From: Adiantum capillus-veneris
Lineage: Eukaryota; Streptophyta; Polypodiopsida; Polypodiales; Pteridaceae
Reading direction: 5' to 3'
Assembly (NCBI GenBank): GCA_014529385.2
Contig: CM043958.1
Coordinates: 90,853,025-90,917,024 of the forward strand
Length of the DNA stretch: 64,000 nt
In this document: piece by piece, positions 1-15,975 of the stretch
Layout: each line of letters begins with the position of its first letter
Numbering within the stretch: the stretch's first letter is position 1
Made by a program: the position numbers and the translations under genes
Notes under the pieces: model-generated
Told to the model about the DNA's origin: nothing
Databases searched by the model: none
What the model saw: the letters and a program-made list of their open reading frames with translations, nothing else

Positions 1-477
1 GAGAAATTCCTTTTATCGTAGCTTAACTACAAGGTCTTCTAGGTATAGCCTTTAGTTAGCCCTCGAACATGAAATACTTGGCTCTCGCGATTAAACAACT
101 TAATTGACCACAGAAAATTAAGAAGCTTACCCATGGTATTAATAGTTGATCTTTAGTGCCTTTCGACCGTTGAATTAGCGACCCCCAACTTGTTTAGTTT
201 TTTACCTTCTTAACTGTTAATGCGTTTGATTATATTGCAATTTAATGTTTATTTTGCTGACAAATGGTTTAAAATTCCGTTACCAATCAAATTGTTTGCC
301 TACAATTGCATATGATTTTTAATTGTTTATGAGAATGCAATTACTTTGCCAATGTTGTTTGATTTTGCAGTGACTGAAGAAGGCTAAGGACATTCATCTC
401 AAATGCTCTTCCACCTCAACGAACGAGCTTCAACTCAATAGCTTCCGAGGATGGAATCTACATCAAGAAGGGGGGCA

Positions 478-779
478 TGTTAACCCTCACGTACATTCCT
501 ATCACCTAAGACGGACGCCGTATTATTTATTTGGTAGAGTCAGGTACCGGGCTTGTCGGTCCAATAGGAAAAGGGTAAGAGTGATCGCCGATGAGAGGCG
601 CACGCTAACAGGGGATCAATTGGCTAAGCATGGGCGCCCAAGTGTGAATGGGGCAAGCTCATATAAAAGTCAACTAAACCTAAAATTCACTCATTCTCTC
701 ATTTGTGCAATTGAAGAGTTCTCTTGCTCCATCTCCATCTTCTTCTTCTTCATCTCCTTGTGTGTGTGTGTGTGTATAC

Positions 780-873
<94 letters not shown>

Positions 874-1109
874 AATTGAGCATTGCGGTGGCACGACGGC
901 GGCGAGGCGGTTGAGCACGGCATAGCGGCGTCTCCCTCTTCTTCGCGGTGAGGAATCCTCCACGACAGCAAGCGTAGAGCGGTGAGTGACACACCATCGC
1001 TATCTTTGAGCTTACTAGTTTAGGCTTATTGTGTGCTTGGAGCCATTTGTGGCTCGCACATAGTGTATCGGCAAGTTCCTTGCATTGACACGTGCGAGAG
1101 ACGTGCACA
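478..1109 (+). repeat. Gypsy-A 3' LTR with expanded (GA)n
   Basis: This 632-bp LTR starts TGTTAACC and ends GCACA. It has a TATA box (TATAAAA, 662-668) and a pure (GA)n run at 782-872 (about 45 units). The two LTRs of the complete copy have only a short interrupted GA run at the same place, so the microsatellite grew inside this copy. Confidence 0.9.
662..668 (+). promoter_or_regulatory. LTR TATA box
   Basis: TATAAAA lies within GCTCATATAAAAG. The same motif is conserved in the other Gypsy-A LTRs (41782-41788, 55060-55066) and in the diverged minus-strand LTR fragment near 33690. Confidence 0.6.
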
Positions 1110-1356
1110 TAGGGTTATTCCCTTTTAATTCCCAGCAAATTGGCCCAATATTACAACCATTTTAAGTGGCAACTCATGCATTCTCCCCACGTGGTGGGGT
1201 ATGGAGTAATCCTTTTAAGTCCAGTGGTAGTATTCCTCTGTTTTAAGAAAGTATGGTAAAATTCCACTAATTTAGAGTTATGAGATATGTCAATGTTTTA
1301 CAAGGGTTAAGCAAACCAGAGGTTTACAATGTGGTAGATTTGATACAAAGTCCTAT

Positions 1357-1392
<36 letters not shown>

Positions 1393-1856
1393 AAAACCGG
1401 GAAGAAAACCACCTCGCCACATCCTCAGAGCCCACACAGGATGGCCTATATCCGGGAAGAAGGTCCACCGCAGCAGAGCCTTCATCAAACTACACCATAC
1501 CCCCACAATTCCGGGCGGCGTTACAGCTAAAGCTTGCCCCAAATAGCGGACTTCAGACTGGGGAGAAACCCTTTATTCCAAACCATTATTGCATTCAAGT
1601 CTCACCCGTCACGCCTAGCCACATTAAACCAGCTAAAACAACAATAATGAAAAAAAAAAGTATAATGAAAAAAAGTCCTTTACAAGGCTACTTTAACCAA
1701 GAGGCCTTTTTCCGCCTAATCAACCAATGTCGTGGTTGGAAGCTCTATGAGAGCAAGATCTTAAACAGGTGAGATATTTTTTGTAGTCAATTATTGCCAA
1801 GGGTGAAAGCAAACCCCAGGATAACACCATGGATGAAGAGTCTCATATCCTCTAAA

Positions 1857-1928
<72 letters not shown>
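1109..1928 (-). repeat. RTX-1 terminal repeat, copy A (3' side of the RT)
   Basis: Collinear with 7875-8776 over its whole length at high similarity: shared ATAGGG start, shared central GA run, shared 'CATGGATGAAGAGTCTCATA' block before the final GA run. It contains two GA microsatellites (1359-1389 and 1863-1928), both at the same positions in copy B but of different length. Similarity ends at the last GA run. Confidence 0.8.
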
Positions 1929-1930
<2 letters not shown>

Positions 1931-2006
1931 CTTACCCAGGGAAAGGCCTACCACATGGTGAGGAGGGTCATCACCAGGTGGTGAGACCTCCCCTACAACC
2001 AGTGTA

Positions 2007-4103
2007 TCAGTGAACAAGTTCCAAAAGTTCAATAACCGTCTCTTTTTTAGCTAAGCATAATGGCCAAGAGTTTTTATTAAGAAAATGCCTAATAGTGCCA
2101 AGCAACTCTTTCATAGCGAACCCATTTGCTACATACTTCTTCATAAGATGACATATTGCCTGAAACGCAATGAAAGAATCTGAGGATGAATACATAATTA
2201 GATGTATCATGCCCAGACAAGTTTTTAATGCTATCTTTTGTGGACGATCAACCAGGCCTAGTTCTAGCTTGTCTCTCTTCCAGGAGAATTTAGTGATATA
2301 ACTCCCAGTAAACAGAGAATAGAGTGCCAACTCCAGATTTAAAAAAAATGTTTTAGTAACAACAATTTTGTTGTCAATATTAAGGTACTCCAAAAAGGTT
2401 GGTTCAATCTTAAGAGTATCAGGATAGATTAACGGTAAGCATTGTGCAGAGCTGGGATTGTTTAAGCTTAGAAGATCATCCATATATCTATAAGTGTGTT
2501 GAAATTGTGTAAGATCAATGGTAGTGTCAGTTGTCTCCAAATGTTTAAGTACCCATTATACTCAAAAAAAGCCAGGTATAGATTGCACATGACTGGTGAA
2601 CATGAGAAGCCCATCGGGATACCATGGATTCGTTGAAAGCATTGCTCACCTAGCATAACAAAGCAATTCCAAAAGAGCCATTCAATAATCTCTATTAGAT
2701 TATAGAGATTATAATGGATGGGTGGTCCTTTTTGTATGGTTTTTACCCATCTTGGGCTTCTAGCTAGTGAAATAGTTTGGTGTCCCATCTCATTCCTTCT
2801 TGCAAAAACCATTTTGCCAATCTGCTGTAGAACAAAGGAAAGCCCAGAAGGCCCAAAGAGGGATATGTTTTCATAGCATTGTGTGATATCAGCTGAAAAC
2901 ATTGAAACAATGTTTTGCGGCAGATTAATGAATACCTCAGAAGAGTTCTTCACAAGCCAGAAGTTATTAATCATAAGTGGAGTGAAGGTCTTCACCGTTA
3001 GAAACTTTTCTTCACAAATGTTATTAAAGTTGGTAAGAATAAGATTGAGGCAAGCAGTGATCACATTAGTGGCATGTAACATGATACAGTTGGAGGCATC
3101 TAAAATCCATCTGAACTTATGCTTGTGACCTTTGTAAGTAGGAAAAAGTATAGGTAGTTTCGAACCTTGAGTATCTAATTTAAAGTACCTCAGGGAGGAA
3201 TCTAGATAACGAATGGCTTCTTCAGGACCCATTTCAAAAAGAAAAAATTCCGTTCCTTTAAGCCTTGACTGAGCCATCATCTTGGCTAAGTGTTTACAGA
3301 CAATAGTGGGTATATGAGGGGCTTTGTCAAGTCCTACCACAAACCAATCCTTTTTGAGTTTATGAATCAGAGAGGATAGTGAGGGGAAAGCCATGTTGCT
3401 TCTGACTAAACCATGCAGGTGGGATTGACTCAATACACGTTTGAAAGCAAGCAGATATAGAATCAGAAAGTCTAACATGTTGTAGACTGTCCAAATTCAG
3501 TAACTTGACTATGTTAGTCAAGCAAGTAAGTAATGTGGCAAAAGCCAAGTGTGGATTTAGTGGTTGGAGTGGGATATGATTCAGACCTTTACACAATAGG
3601 TCCTTGATTTCCTTTGAACTAATAAGAGACAAATCCGTAGTGCACACGTGTTGTCCAAAATCTTGGAAATCAGAACAAAAATTTCCAAAGATAGAGCACA
3701 TACAAGATGGTTGTTTTCCTGAAGTAAGAAATTCAGTGGAATATAGAAAGTTTTTCAAGGGAGGATCAAAGGTCCAACCAAAGGTTAGTTCATCCACCTT
3801 GTCGGTGTTGTTAAACACATGTGAAAAAGCATACTGTATCAAACTTTTTGGAGTAAACATATCAAAAATAAGATTCACAAAATAGCAATGAACAATTCGC
3901 TTCTTTTGATTTTCTTCCTTGCATAAAAACAGCTTTCCCGAAGCAGTCTGATTGATCTGAAAGAGCAATACAATCAAGATAGGGAGATTCTTCCCCCTAC
4001 CTTTGACATAGCTTCTAGCTTTATTATGTCCTTTAGAGGACCCTGGTATAGAAGCAAGGGATGAAAAAGATGTGATCGAGTGTGAAGCAGAACTAGTTAA
4101 CAA
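2007..4103 (-). pseudogene. RTX-1 reverse transcriptase, frameshifted
   Basis: Three overlapping minus-strand ORFs form one ancestral frame with two compensating shifts: 4103-3360 and 2540-2007 share a frame, while 3478-2468 is shifted. Reading N to C: a Cys/His stretch (CMC, then C, then HVC, about 3700-3640), a DKAP box (about 3330), RT motif A (DITQCYEN, about 2870-2890), motif B (GIPMGFSCSP, about 2608-2625), motif C (YMDDLL, about 2472-2486), then a thumb-like tail with KRD. The motif A/B/C order and Asp residues fit an active-type RT palm. The layout resembles RT proteins I recall from aquatic invertebrates and algae (possibly Penelope-like), not copia, gypsy or L1. That family link is from memory and needs a search. 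Confidence 0.65.
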
Positions 4104-4186
4104 AGGCCTTTTGAGGTTAGGGGACTCCTCTGCATCTAGAGAAGGTTTGAGAAGGGATAGGATATGTTTGATGCCTTTAGAAGCAC

Positions 4187-5103
4187 TTAAAGTAGAGAGA
4201 AATGACTTGGTGCGTCTAACTTTAGCTCTTTCAGAGCCTTGTACATGAAGTTCTTGAAGTGAAGGTCACTAAGTGATCTGGGCTCGCACAGCTTCCTTAG
4301 CCTGATCCCCAAGCCAAGAACAAATAATAGGTAGAAAATGCTCCTCTGTGTGTGATGGGAAGAGGTCCTCCAGATGGTTGAGGAGGAACCAAATTGCATG
4401 ATCAAACCAAAGGATGTTACTCTAACAATCAGCTTTTGCATCCAAAGCTTTGTGATGTAGGGACTGATTCAGAATAGAATTCGTTGCTTTGTTTAGAAAA
4501 GGTCATTGTTCCCTTGGTTCTGACATAAATGCCAGATAAGATAGGGCATTTTCTTGAATCTAAGAAATGCATAGTAAAAGGTGCTTTAATGACATCACCT
4601 TTATCCAAGAACTGAACTCCCTTGAGGGTTTCAAGTCGACAGTCTTCACTTGTGGAGGCAGCTAGGGCTACAAGAAAAACCCAAGTCTCGATCGAGATGG
4701 GTGCCACAAAAGCTTTGTTTTGAAGCTCCCAAAGCTGATGGTCAAGCTCTATTCCTTCGATAGCAATCTATATCGGAGGTAAGAAGGGAAAACACTTCGA
4801 GACTTTTGGAACCATATCTAGTAAAGAAGTTTCACTAGACAAGCTGAGTTCTTGCTGAAAGCTTTTTACTGCTTCAAGAGTAGCATCATCCCTACAAAAG
4901 AGGCCTTTTGGAGCCTTAGCAGGATCAAAAGATTTTGTGGTGGCAAAACAAGAAGCAAGGCCACAAAGTTTCCTCATAAAGTTAGAAAGGTCGGCTCCTT
5001 TAGCCGAGAACTGAAGAAGATCGGATTTATGACTCATTTCAATTGCAGCAAGGTTAGAAGCCAACTTTTGAAGGTGAAGTACTCCTTCTTTCGTCTCAGC
5101 CAC
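4187..5103 (-). pseudogene. RTX-1 upstream coding remnant, unknown function
   Basis: Three short minus-strand ORFs (5103-4768, 4707-4429, 4441-4187) lie directly upstream of the RT, in different frames and without convincing ATG starts. The first is Ala/Leu/Lys-rich and probably helical. I recognise no zinc knuckle, endonuclease or other domain. Their position suggests the N-terminal part of the RTX-1 protein, broken by frameshifts, but they could also be chance ORFs. Confidence 0.3.
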
Positions 5104-7874
5104 CAGATTGGGGAGGATAAGAACTCAATCATTAAAGGTTAATAGATTCATGATAGAGTCATGATAGAGTCATGGGTTTCTGTAACCTTTGAGAATTGGT
5201 TTAGTAGAGAAATTGCCAAAGGGTCCTGGATAAGTTTAATCACAAGCAGGGATGCCGGGGAGAAGGGAAGGGTGGAAAGGTCAAGAGCAACAGACACAGG
5301 GACAATCTGAAGTAAAAAATATCAATATTAGTAAGATCAAAGAGGAGCTGGTAGGTATTCCATCCTAAAACCAACCAAGACATAGGTTATAATGGTTGTG
5401 TGGGATACCCCCTACCCTAGAAAATCCATTTTCAAGCCGCAGCTCCTAAGGATAAAAATCCTGCAGACTAGGTCCTGGTGCCATAGGTCTAAAACCCAAA
5501 GCACCCATGTGCTTAAGGAGAGAGAGTTTAATCTGTACACATTGTGCATAACACATGAGACAAACTACAAAGGCCAATGTCTACAGTCCATAGTACAAAA
5601 TCATGTATTCCTTTCGACTGAATATCCAAACAAATACATCACAGTATCATGCTATATTAGGGAAAGAAGGTCGTGATTAGTATTACAGTATCAATGTACA
5701 ACATTACATCCTCTCAAATAGCAGCCAAGGAAAGGACACCCTTACCTGCATCCACAGTAAGAAAACAAACTATTCGTTAGTTTTCAAACCGCATAAGAGG
5801 TAACTGGGGTGACCTAGTTGTCATCCATGTCACCTAGGTACTAACAAAGAAGAAAAGCATGCTGCTAAAATTATAGTGATGTGTAACCGCCTTCTCAAAG
5901 ACCACGAATTCTAAAAACTATAATCTCTTGTTTGTTTATAAAATAAATCCTCAAAGTGTTAGGCTCAATTATCTGATATGTACAATCCGTATTCTAATGC
6001 GAAGTTATAAAGCAACATTCCTTTAGTCAAATGCAAAATAAAGCCTCAAATTTTTCCAATTTGACATAGAATACCACCTAAAAAAGCTCTTAATCCCATA
6101 AACCAATCCGCTATCTTAAAATTCATTTAGAAAGCTTATTTTAGTAAGTTAATGAACCACTGAAGTTCCAGTATAACTTAAACCATCACTTGATCTGCAA
6201 AAATTAGTTTTCAAGTTAGTAGTTATCATTCCTAACCAGGCAATAACCTCGAAGAGCCAGGCAGGCCATATTTCAGTGATCTCATAGATTAGGCCGAAAG
6301 AGAGCCTGTATAAACTGGATTACAAGATATATCGTACCGACCAGAAATTAGGCCAAAAAAACAGCTGCTAACGTTAAATCATAGCCTGGTTCAAGAAGAG
6401 CCCATAAATACCATGTAGATGAGAAAATGATACTCATAAACGGTTAGAATAACCTGAATAGCCCGGATACACGGCCAAACCAAATCTTAAACAGAGCTGA
6501 ATGACGTCCGTTAATCTCAGATGAGGCACTTTCCATCAGTCAAGCACCAACATAATACATCTATATGTTTACCATAGTCTAAGGTTGGTAAACCGTGCAT
6601 CAGGTATGATCAGCTACACCAAACAACTAGTTAAAAAGCATATATCAGTTTCCAATACCTCCCGGCCCATCATCCCCTCTGAAAAAAACACAACACCCAT
6701 GATTGGGATTAACAGTAGGCATCTCCAACCGGTATACATCATCTAAAGGCAAACCTGTGCTAAATGAAGAATCCAGCTAAGTAAACCTATACTAGGCCTG
6801 AAAAAAGCCCGTATATAAAAATTATCCCAATTTCTAGCATGTAAAATACATCTATGATTATTTTGTGTGTAAGCAGAGTATCTTGTCATTAATCCCAACA
6901 AAAGGGAAGATTATCATAAAGAGATAAGCTCGCAAACAGGTCCTCAAGTCAGATCAATTATGAGTTATTGTTAATGATTTAAAAAACCATATTAGTTTGT
7001 AGTAAATTACGGGCCATCAGCCTTTCAAGTGAAAACCATGCTTAGGGTCAGTAGTAGGCAACCCCAACCAAGAATATACCATTGAAAGGCCACCTGATGT
7101 CATTTATTTCGATATCTACAACAACAACATAAAAAAGAATATATATGTAAAATCATAAAAGGCCGAAAGACAGTCCGTTAGGACCACCTACTATAATTAC
7201 CAGTACCAAAGCTTAACCCATGATCATTCTATACGTTTTAGCAAAGTTTCTGTTGGTAAAATTGGCAACCACAAATAGAGAAACAGTAAGAGATTAGCCA
7301 GCCTCTAGGCCTCAACTCAACCAAAAATATGTGTTCTAGCTAATGGTTACTAATACCATTTTAAACCCCTCATGGTGTTCGCAAAGATCAGAAATACCAC
7401 CCATTGAGAGAGCTAGAGCATATCATGCCTTATTGATAAAAACCAAAGCCTAAGGTGTTTTGAAGTAATAAAATCTGACTCACCTCTGTAGATTCCACTG
7501 CGATTTTCTTGCTTGGGGCCATAATTTTGAAGACAATGAAGTAGCAGATTGTACAGAGAGAGTAACTATGTAGAGTATGCACACAAGGAAATACACACCC
7601 ACCCTTGTTGAATGAAAACCAAGTGAGCATATAGCTCACCTTATAAAGCAGCGCCAACTCCGCATATCCCGCTCGTAGCTGGCTATAGAGCCTATATATT
7701 GAAGGGCATCTCATGGCAGTAAGGTTGTATTGATTGCCCACCATTCCGGTACAGTAGAGAACGAAGCTCTAGCCTCATGAACCCCTAAGAATAGTGCGTG
7801 AGGGGGGGATGCATTCACCACAGTCACGTATCGACAGAACTATCAAACCACCCTCACCGAACAAGGCATTACAA
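5104..7874. other. RTX-1 non-coding interior, no gene seen
   Basis: About 2.8 kb of AT-rich sequence with stops in all frames. The only longer ORF (7744-7430, minus) has no recognisable feature. Fragments such as 'GGCCGAAAGA' and 'CCTGTATA' recur loosely between 6240 and 7180, which suggests old internal repetition. It may be the 5' untranslated region of RTX-1 or older nested sequence. Confidence 0.4.
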
Positions 7875-12079
<4,205 letters not shown>

Positions 12080-12780
12080 TTCATCAAAGTCCTTTAATAT
12101 TGACCTTTCTGGCAACTTCTCTCCAAAATGGGTTCATTAATTTGCTTCCTTCTTCAGAGATCCATGGGAACCTTTGTGCTATGGAGTTTTGAAATATCTC
12201 ACTACCCTTATTCAAGTGTCTCTGTTGCTCTGGTGTACACTTAGCTCGCCTATGGTGCCATCTAATCTCAGTTTTGACCACCAAGGGGCCAACAGTTTGT
12301 TATGAATCCCTAACTCCTTCCACTAGTGAGAAAAGAGCTTCACCTTGTCAATCATGTCCCTTGTCATAATGGCCCATGCTTGGTCTTGTTTTGCGGTTGA
12401 GACCATAAACTTGGCACACTGGGCCTTTGCATGAATAGCACAATTGAGAATCTTGATACCACCTAGCTCCATGGTTCTAGCAATAGACTCCTATTTGGCC
12501 CAGTGTGCCAGAGCAACAAATCTTTGGTGTTATTTTTCCACAAGAATATTTTCACCAGTTTTAAGAATTCTTTCTAGTTGCATTTAGCTATTTTGAAGAG
12601 TGGACTAGAGAAAGACATGTATGAGGGCATAAACAAATTAATCACCTTCACCATGATCTAGAAGGGAAGAAGCACATAATCCACCTTCGCATCATGCTCC
12701 TTACTTTGTTGTCCAAGACCCATTGGAACCTTTGCTTGTGAGTGATGTCAATCCCAACTCGGGCCTTAAGGTGTCAAAAG
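12080..12780 (-). pseudogene. L1-type LINE reverse transcriptase remnant
   Basis: Reading the minus strand across frames gives the order typical of the region after the RT catalytic core in plant L1 ORF2: a segment like 'LITHKQRFQWVLDNK', then 'MVKVINLFMPSYMSFSS', then 'FLWKNN', then 'ALAHWAK' followed by 'MELGGIKILN', then 'FWREV' near the end. The FLWxxN and GGIKILN motifs are the diagnostic ones. Frameshifts and stops occur about every 100-150 bases, no ATG start or poly-A tail is visible, and the catalytic RT core is missing. This is an old fragment. Confidence 0.6.
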
Positions 12781-12937
12781 ATATTTCCTTTTGAGATAAC
12801 CTCTAGAGTTATTTAGTTGAGTCAAACGAGTTGTTTTCTACAAGTGAAATCAATCTTGATTTCTCAATATTATACTTAAAACTTGAGGTTGTGGAAAACG
12901 TTTAAATGATCTTCAGAGCCTTCATGAGTATCTGAGG

Positions 12938-13015
12938 TGTTAGGAAATATGACGTAGCTAATTAGATATTTGAATAGCTTACTTAATGGAGAGAGAAATT
13001 TCACATACGAGAGAT

Positions 13016-13079
<64 letters not shown>

Positions 13080-13701
13080 ACACACGATATACGTGGTTCA
13101 CCCAATGTGGGCTACATCCACGAAAAAGCAGCCATTTAATGGCTTTAGTACTTCAAACAAGAAGTAGGTTACAAAGGGATTATACCCTTGATAGAGCTCC
13201 CGCCTTGCTTCACTCTTACTACTTCACACCCAGCTTGTTGCATCAACTTCCCACTCCAAAATGTGTGTATAAATGGCCTCCTTTTATAGGCCAAAAGGGA
13301 TGCCCTCTCTCATGAGAGACAGCCGTGTGTAGCTGCCCTTGTGTAGACAAGTTTAAATTTGACTCTCCAATCCGCCCATGTGTGGTCACCCTTGAGAAGA
13401 CAAGTCCTCCTTTGAAATCAACCACCGGCCATTGACTTTCGACCACTGGACACTGTCCATTGACTACAAGCAATTGGCCAATAGATTGGCCGTATTCCGA
13501 CCATTGTCTGGCCACTGTTCGACCATAATATTCCGATGAAGCCAGTCTCGAGTGAAGCTCGAGACTGGCCATAAAAATTTTGGTTTTTGGCAAGTGATTT
13601 TTATTCACGCACGATGGCTTCTCCTCATAATGGTGGCCTCACAAATGTGCATTTCTATATACAAAAAAATACAAGGGATAAATCAAGCTCCATACTTAAC
13701 G
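12938..13701 (-). repeat. Copia-1 3' LTR (minus orientation)
   Basis: Reverse complement of the Copia-1 LTR: TGTTAGGAAATA at the left end, TATA box complement CTTTTATA at 13281-13288, (GA)n at 13019-13076. The inner terminal base is changed (CATACTTAACG, expected ...AACA). The polypurine tract complement ATCTCCCACTTGG follows. Confidence 0.85.
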
Positions 13702-13761
13702 ATCTCCCACTTGGAGACTTATCTCCAAACCAAACCTGTGACTGCTTCCCATCCTGGCTTC

Positions 13762-15975
13762 TTATCTTTGAATGCCGATTGACGATGAGCAAAAGCTTAA
13801 CTTCTCCTTGTTGACTACCTTTGTAAACATGTCTGCATGATTTTCAGTTGTATGCACCTTTCCTAGCTTTAGCTGTCTCTCTTCCAAAAGAGTGCGTATG
13901 AAGTGATATCTCTCCTCGATGTGCTTTGTCCTTGAATGAAAGACTGAGTTCTTTGCAAGATGAATAGCACTTTGGCTATCACTGTACAAAACTTAATTGT
14001 CTTGTTTGAATCCAAGCTCTTCTAAGAATCTGTGAAGCCACATAATTTCTTTGCTTGCCTCTATCATTGCTATATACTCTGCTTCCGTGGAAGAAAGTGA
14101 GACCAATTTCTGTAGCTTTGAAGCCCAACTTACTACTGTGTCTCCAACCCTGAAAACATAGCCAATAGTGCTCCTTCAAGTATCTTTGTCACTTGCCATA
14201 TCTACATCAGCATATCCTTGAAGAAAAATATCAGTTCCTTCAAAATATTGTTATCCCTTTCAGATACCTAAGTATCCACTTCACAGCTTGCCAATGCTCT
14301 TGACCATGAACCTACTTACAACTCCCACTCCATGTGCAACGTCTGGCCTTGTCCAAACCATAGCCTACATAAGAGAACCTACCACTATATCATATGGAAC
14401 TTTAGACGTATATGCTATCTCCTCTTGTGTCTTTGGACACATATCCTTGGTTACTTTAAAATGACCAGCTAAAGGTGTAGAAACCGTTTTTGCATTTTGC
14501 ATTGCAAACCTTTCTAGTACCTTCTTGATGTAATCCTCTTGAGAGGGCTTTATTGTCTTCTTCGTCCTATCCCTTGATATCTTCATACCAAGTATCCTTT
14601 TTGCAACACCTAAATATTTTATTGAAAAGATTTAGACAACTCCTCTTTTAGGTCTTAGATGTCCTACATGTTAGCACTTGCAATCGACATGTCATCAACA
14701 TACAACATTACGATGATAAACTTCCCACCTCCCAAATTCTTTTGACGCAGTGATCTGAGTTGCACCTTCTGAATTCATGATCCAGCATCCATCGATCGAA
14801 CTTCAAGTACCATTTTCTTGATACTTGCTTTAAACCATACAACCTCTTCTTTAATTTGCAAACAATTTTCTCCTTACCTCTTACTTCATACCCCTTTGGT
14901 TGAAGCATGTAAATTTCCTCCTCTAAGTCACCGTGAGGGAACACTGTATTTACATCATTTGCTCAAGATTTAAATCATGAGCAGTCACAAGGCTTAAGAC
15001 AAGCCTAATTGAGTTCATTTTTACAACAAGAGAAAATATTTCATTGAAGTTAATAACTTTCTTTTGAGAAAACCCTTTTACCACAAGCCTAGACTTGTAC
15101 CTTTTCCTTCCACCTTCTTCTTTCTTCATCTAGTACACCCATTGGTTTTGAAGTGCCCGCTTACCTTTAGGCAACTCAACCAAATCCCATGTTTGGTTGC
15201 GATGTAATGAGTCCATCTCCACTTGCATTCTCTTTATCCATTCTTCTTTGGATTCGTGTTGCATAGCTTCCTCATATGATTCCGAGTCTCCAGAATTTGA
15301 GATCAAGAGATGGTTGAAGGAATGAATAAACCTTTCTAGAGGTCTACTTGCTCTTGTAGATCTTTGGGGAATAGGTTGAGGCTACTCATTTGGTTGACGT
15401 TGTTGTACTTTGTGACTATTTGCACTCCTCGAGTCTTCACTGTCCTCAAGCTCCATGTACTCATCACCTGTTTCTTTTGTTTGTTTTCTTTCAAAGTAAT
15501 CTTTGTACATATTTTGTTCATTGAAAATTACATCCCTACTTCTAAAGATTTTACCATATTTAGGATTCCATAGGCGATACCCAAAGTCACCTTCTCCATA
15601 GCCAATGAAGAAACACTTTTTGGACTTTGCATCTAGCTTTGACATTAGCCTTCTATCTAAGTGCATGAAAGCCTCACACCCAGACACTTTGAAAAATGAA
15701 TAATTCATTGGTTTACCTGTCCATGCTTCCTATGGAACTCCCCCATCCAATGCCGTTGAGGGTGATCGGTTGATTAAGTACACGAACATACTTACTGCTT
15801 TTGCCCAAAGCTCAAGCGGTATTGTATGTAGCTGCATGCTTCTTGCTTGCTCCATGATTTGTTTTGTTCATCCTTTTGGAAATTCCATTTTGTTGAAATG
15901 TCCTTGGGGTTGTCCTTTGCCTCCGAATGCCATTGCTAGCACAAAATCTTTCAAAAGCTTGGCTTCAATATTCGT
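13762..15975 (-). pseudogene. Copia-1 pol remnant: integrase (part), RT, RNase H
   Basis: Minus-strand fragments match the complete Copia-1 polyprotein in order: integrase C-terminal 'CFFIGYGEGDFGYRLWN' (about 15620-15540), RT 'EEIYMLQPKGYEV' (about 14930-14890), 'DRTKKTIKPSQEDYIKKVL' (about 14580-14520), and RNase H 'YSDSQSAIHLAKNS' to 'ADMFTKVVN' (13989-13800). Stops and frameshifts separate every block and the YVDD region is disrupted. It encodes no functional product. It is useful mainly as a second sample of the family. Confidence 0.8.

Larger units (their letters stand above)
1..1109 (+). mobile_element. Gypsy-A 3' end: tail of internal region plus 3' LTR, cut by window edge
   Basis: Bases 1-477 match 54388-54861 of the complete Gypsy-A copy almost base for base, and 478-1109 matches its LTRs. 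The internal tail is non-coding and ends in a G-rich polypurine tract (AAGAAGGGGGGCA) directly before the LTR start TGTTAACC. The element continues left of the window, so its coding part is unseen. The LTR end (GTGCACA) abuts the sequence that begins one terminal repeat of RTX-1, which suggests insertion at the edge of that repeat. The next bases, TAGGG, would be the right-hand target duplication. Assignment is by direct comparison within the window. Confidence 0.9.
12938..15975 (-). mobile_element. Copia-1, 5'-truncated copy (minus)
   Basis: The 3' LTR (12938-13701) is followed by RNase H, RT and part of integrase, all collinear with the complete Copia-1 at 58165-63624. Homology stops inside the integrase core near 15975, where unrelated sequence begins, so gag, protease, the 5' LTR and the primer site are missing. 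The sharp break suggests deletion or replacement by a later event. Confidence 0.85.

Noticed and set aside
680-1108. Ser-Leu or Arg-Glu repeat ORFs across GA/CT runs (also near 1324-2032, 8074-8370, 12876-13085, 55374-56312)
   Set aside because: They are translations of dinucleotide repeats with no coding support.
1109-1928. Hammerhead ribozyme in the RTX-1 terminal repeats, as in Penelope-like pseudo-LTRs
   Set aside because: I looked for CTGATGA with a following GAAA on both strands and found only near misses (TTGATGA near 1480 on the minus strand) without the rest of the core.
2007-4103. Telomerase reverse transcriptase
   Set aside because: Motif C is YMDD and motif B GIPMGFSCSP, and no T motif or TERT-specific insertion is seen. 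The direct repeats point to a mobile element.
2007-5103. GIY-YIG endonuclease in RTX-1
   Set aside because: A GIY string occurs in one upstream ORF (about 4525) but without the YIG partner, Arg or His residues of the domain.
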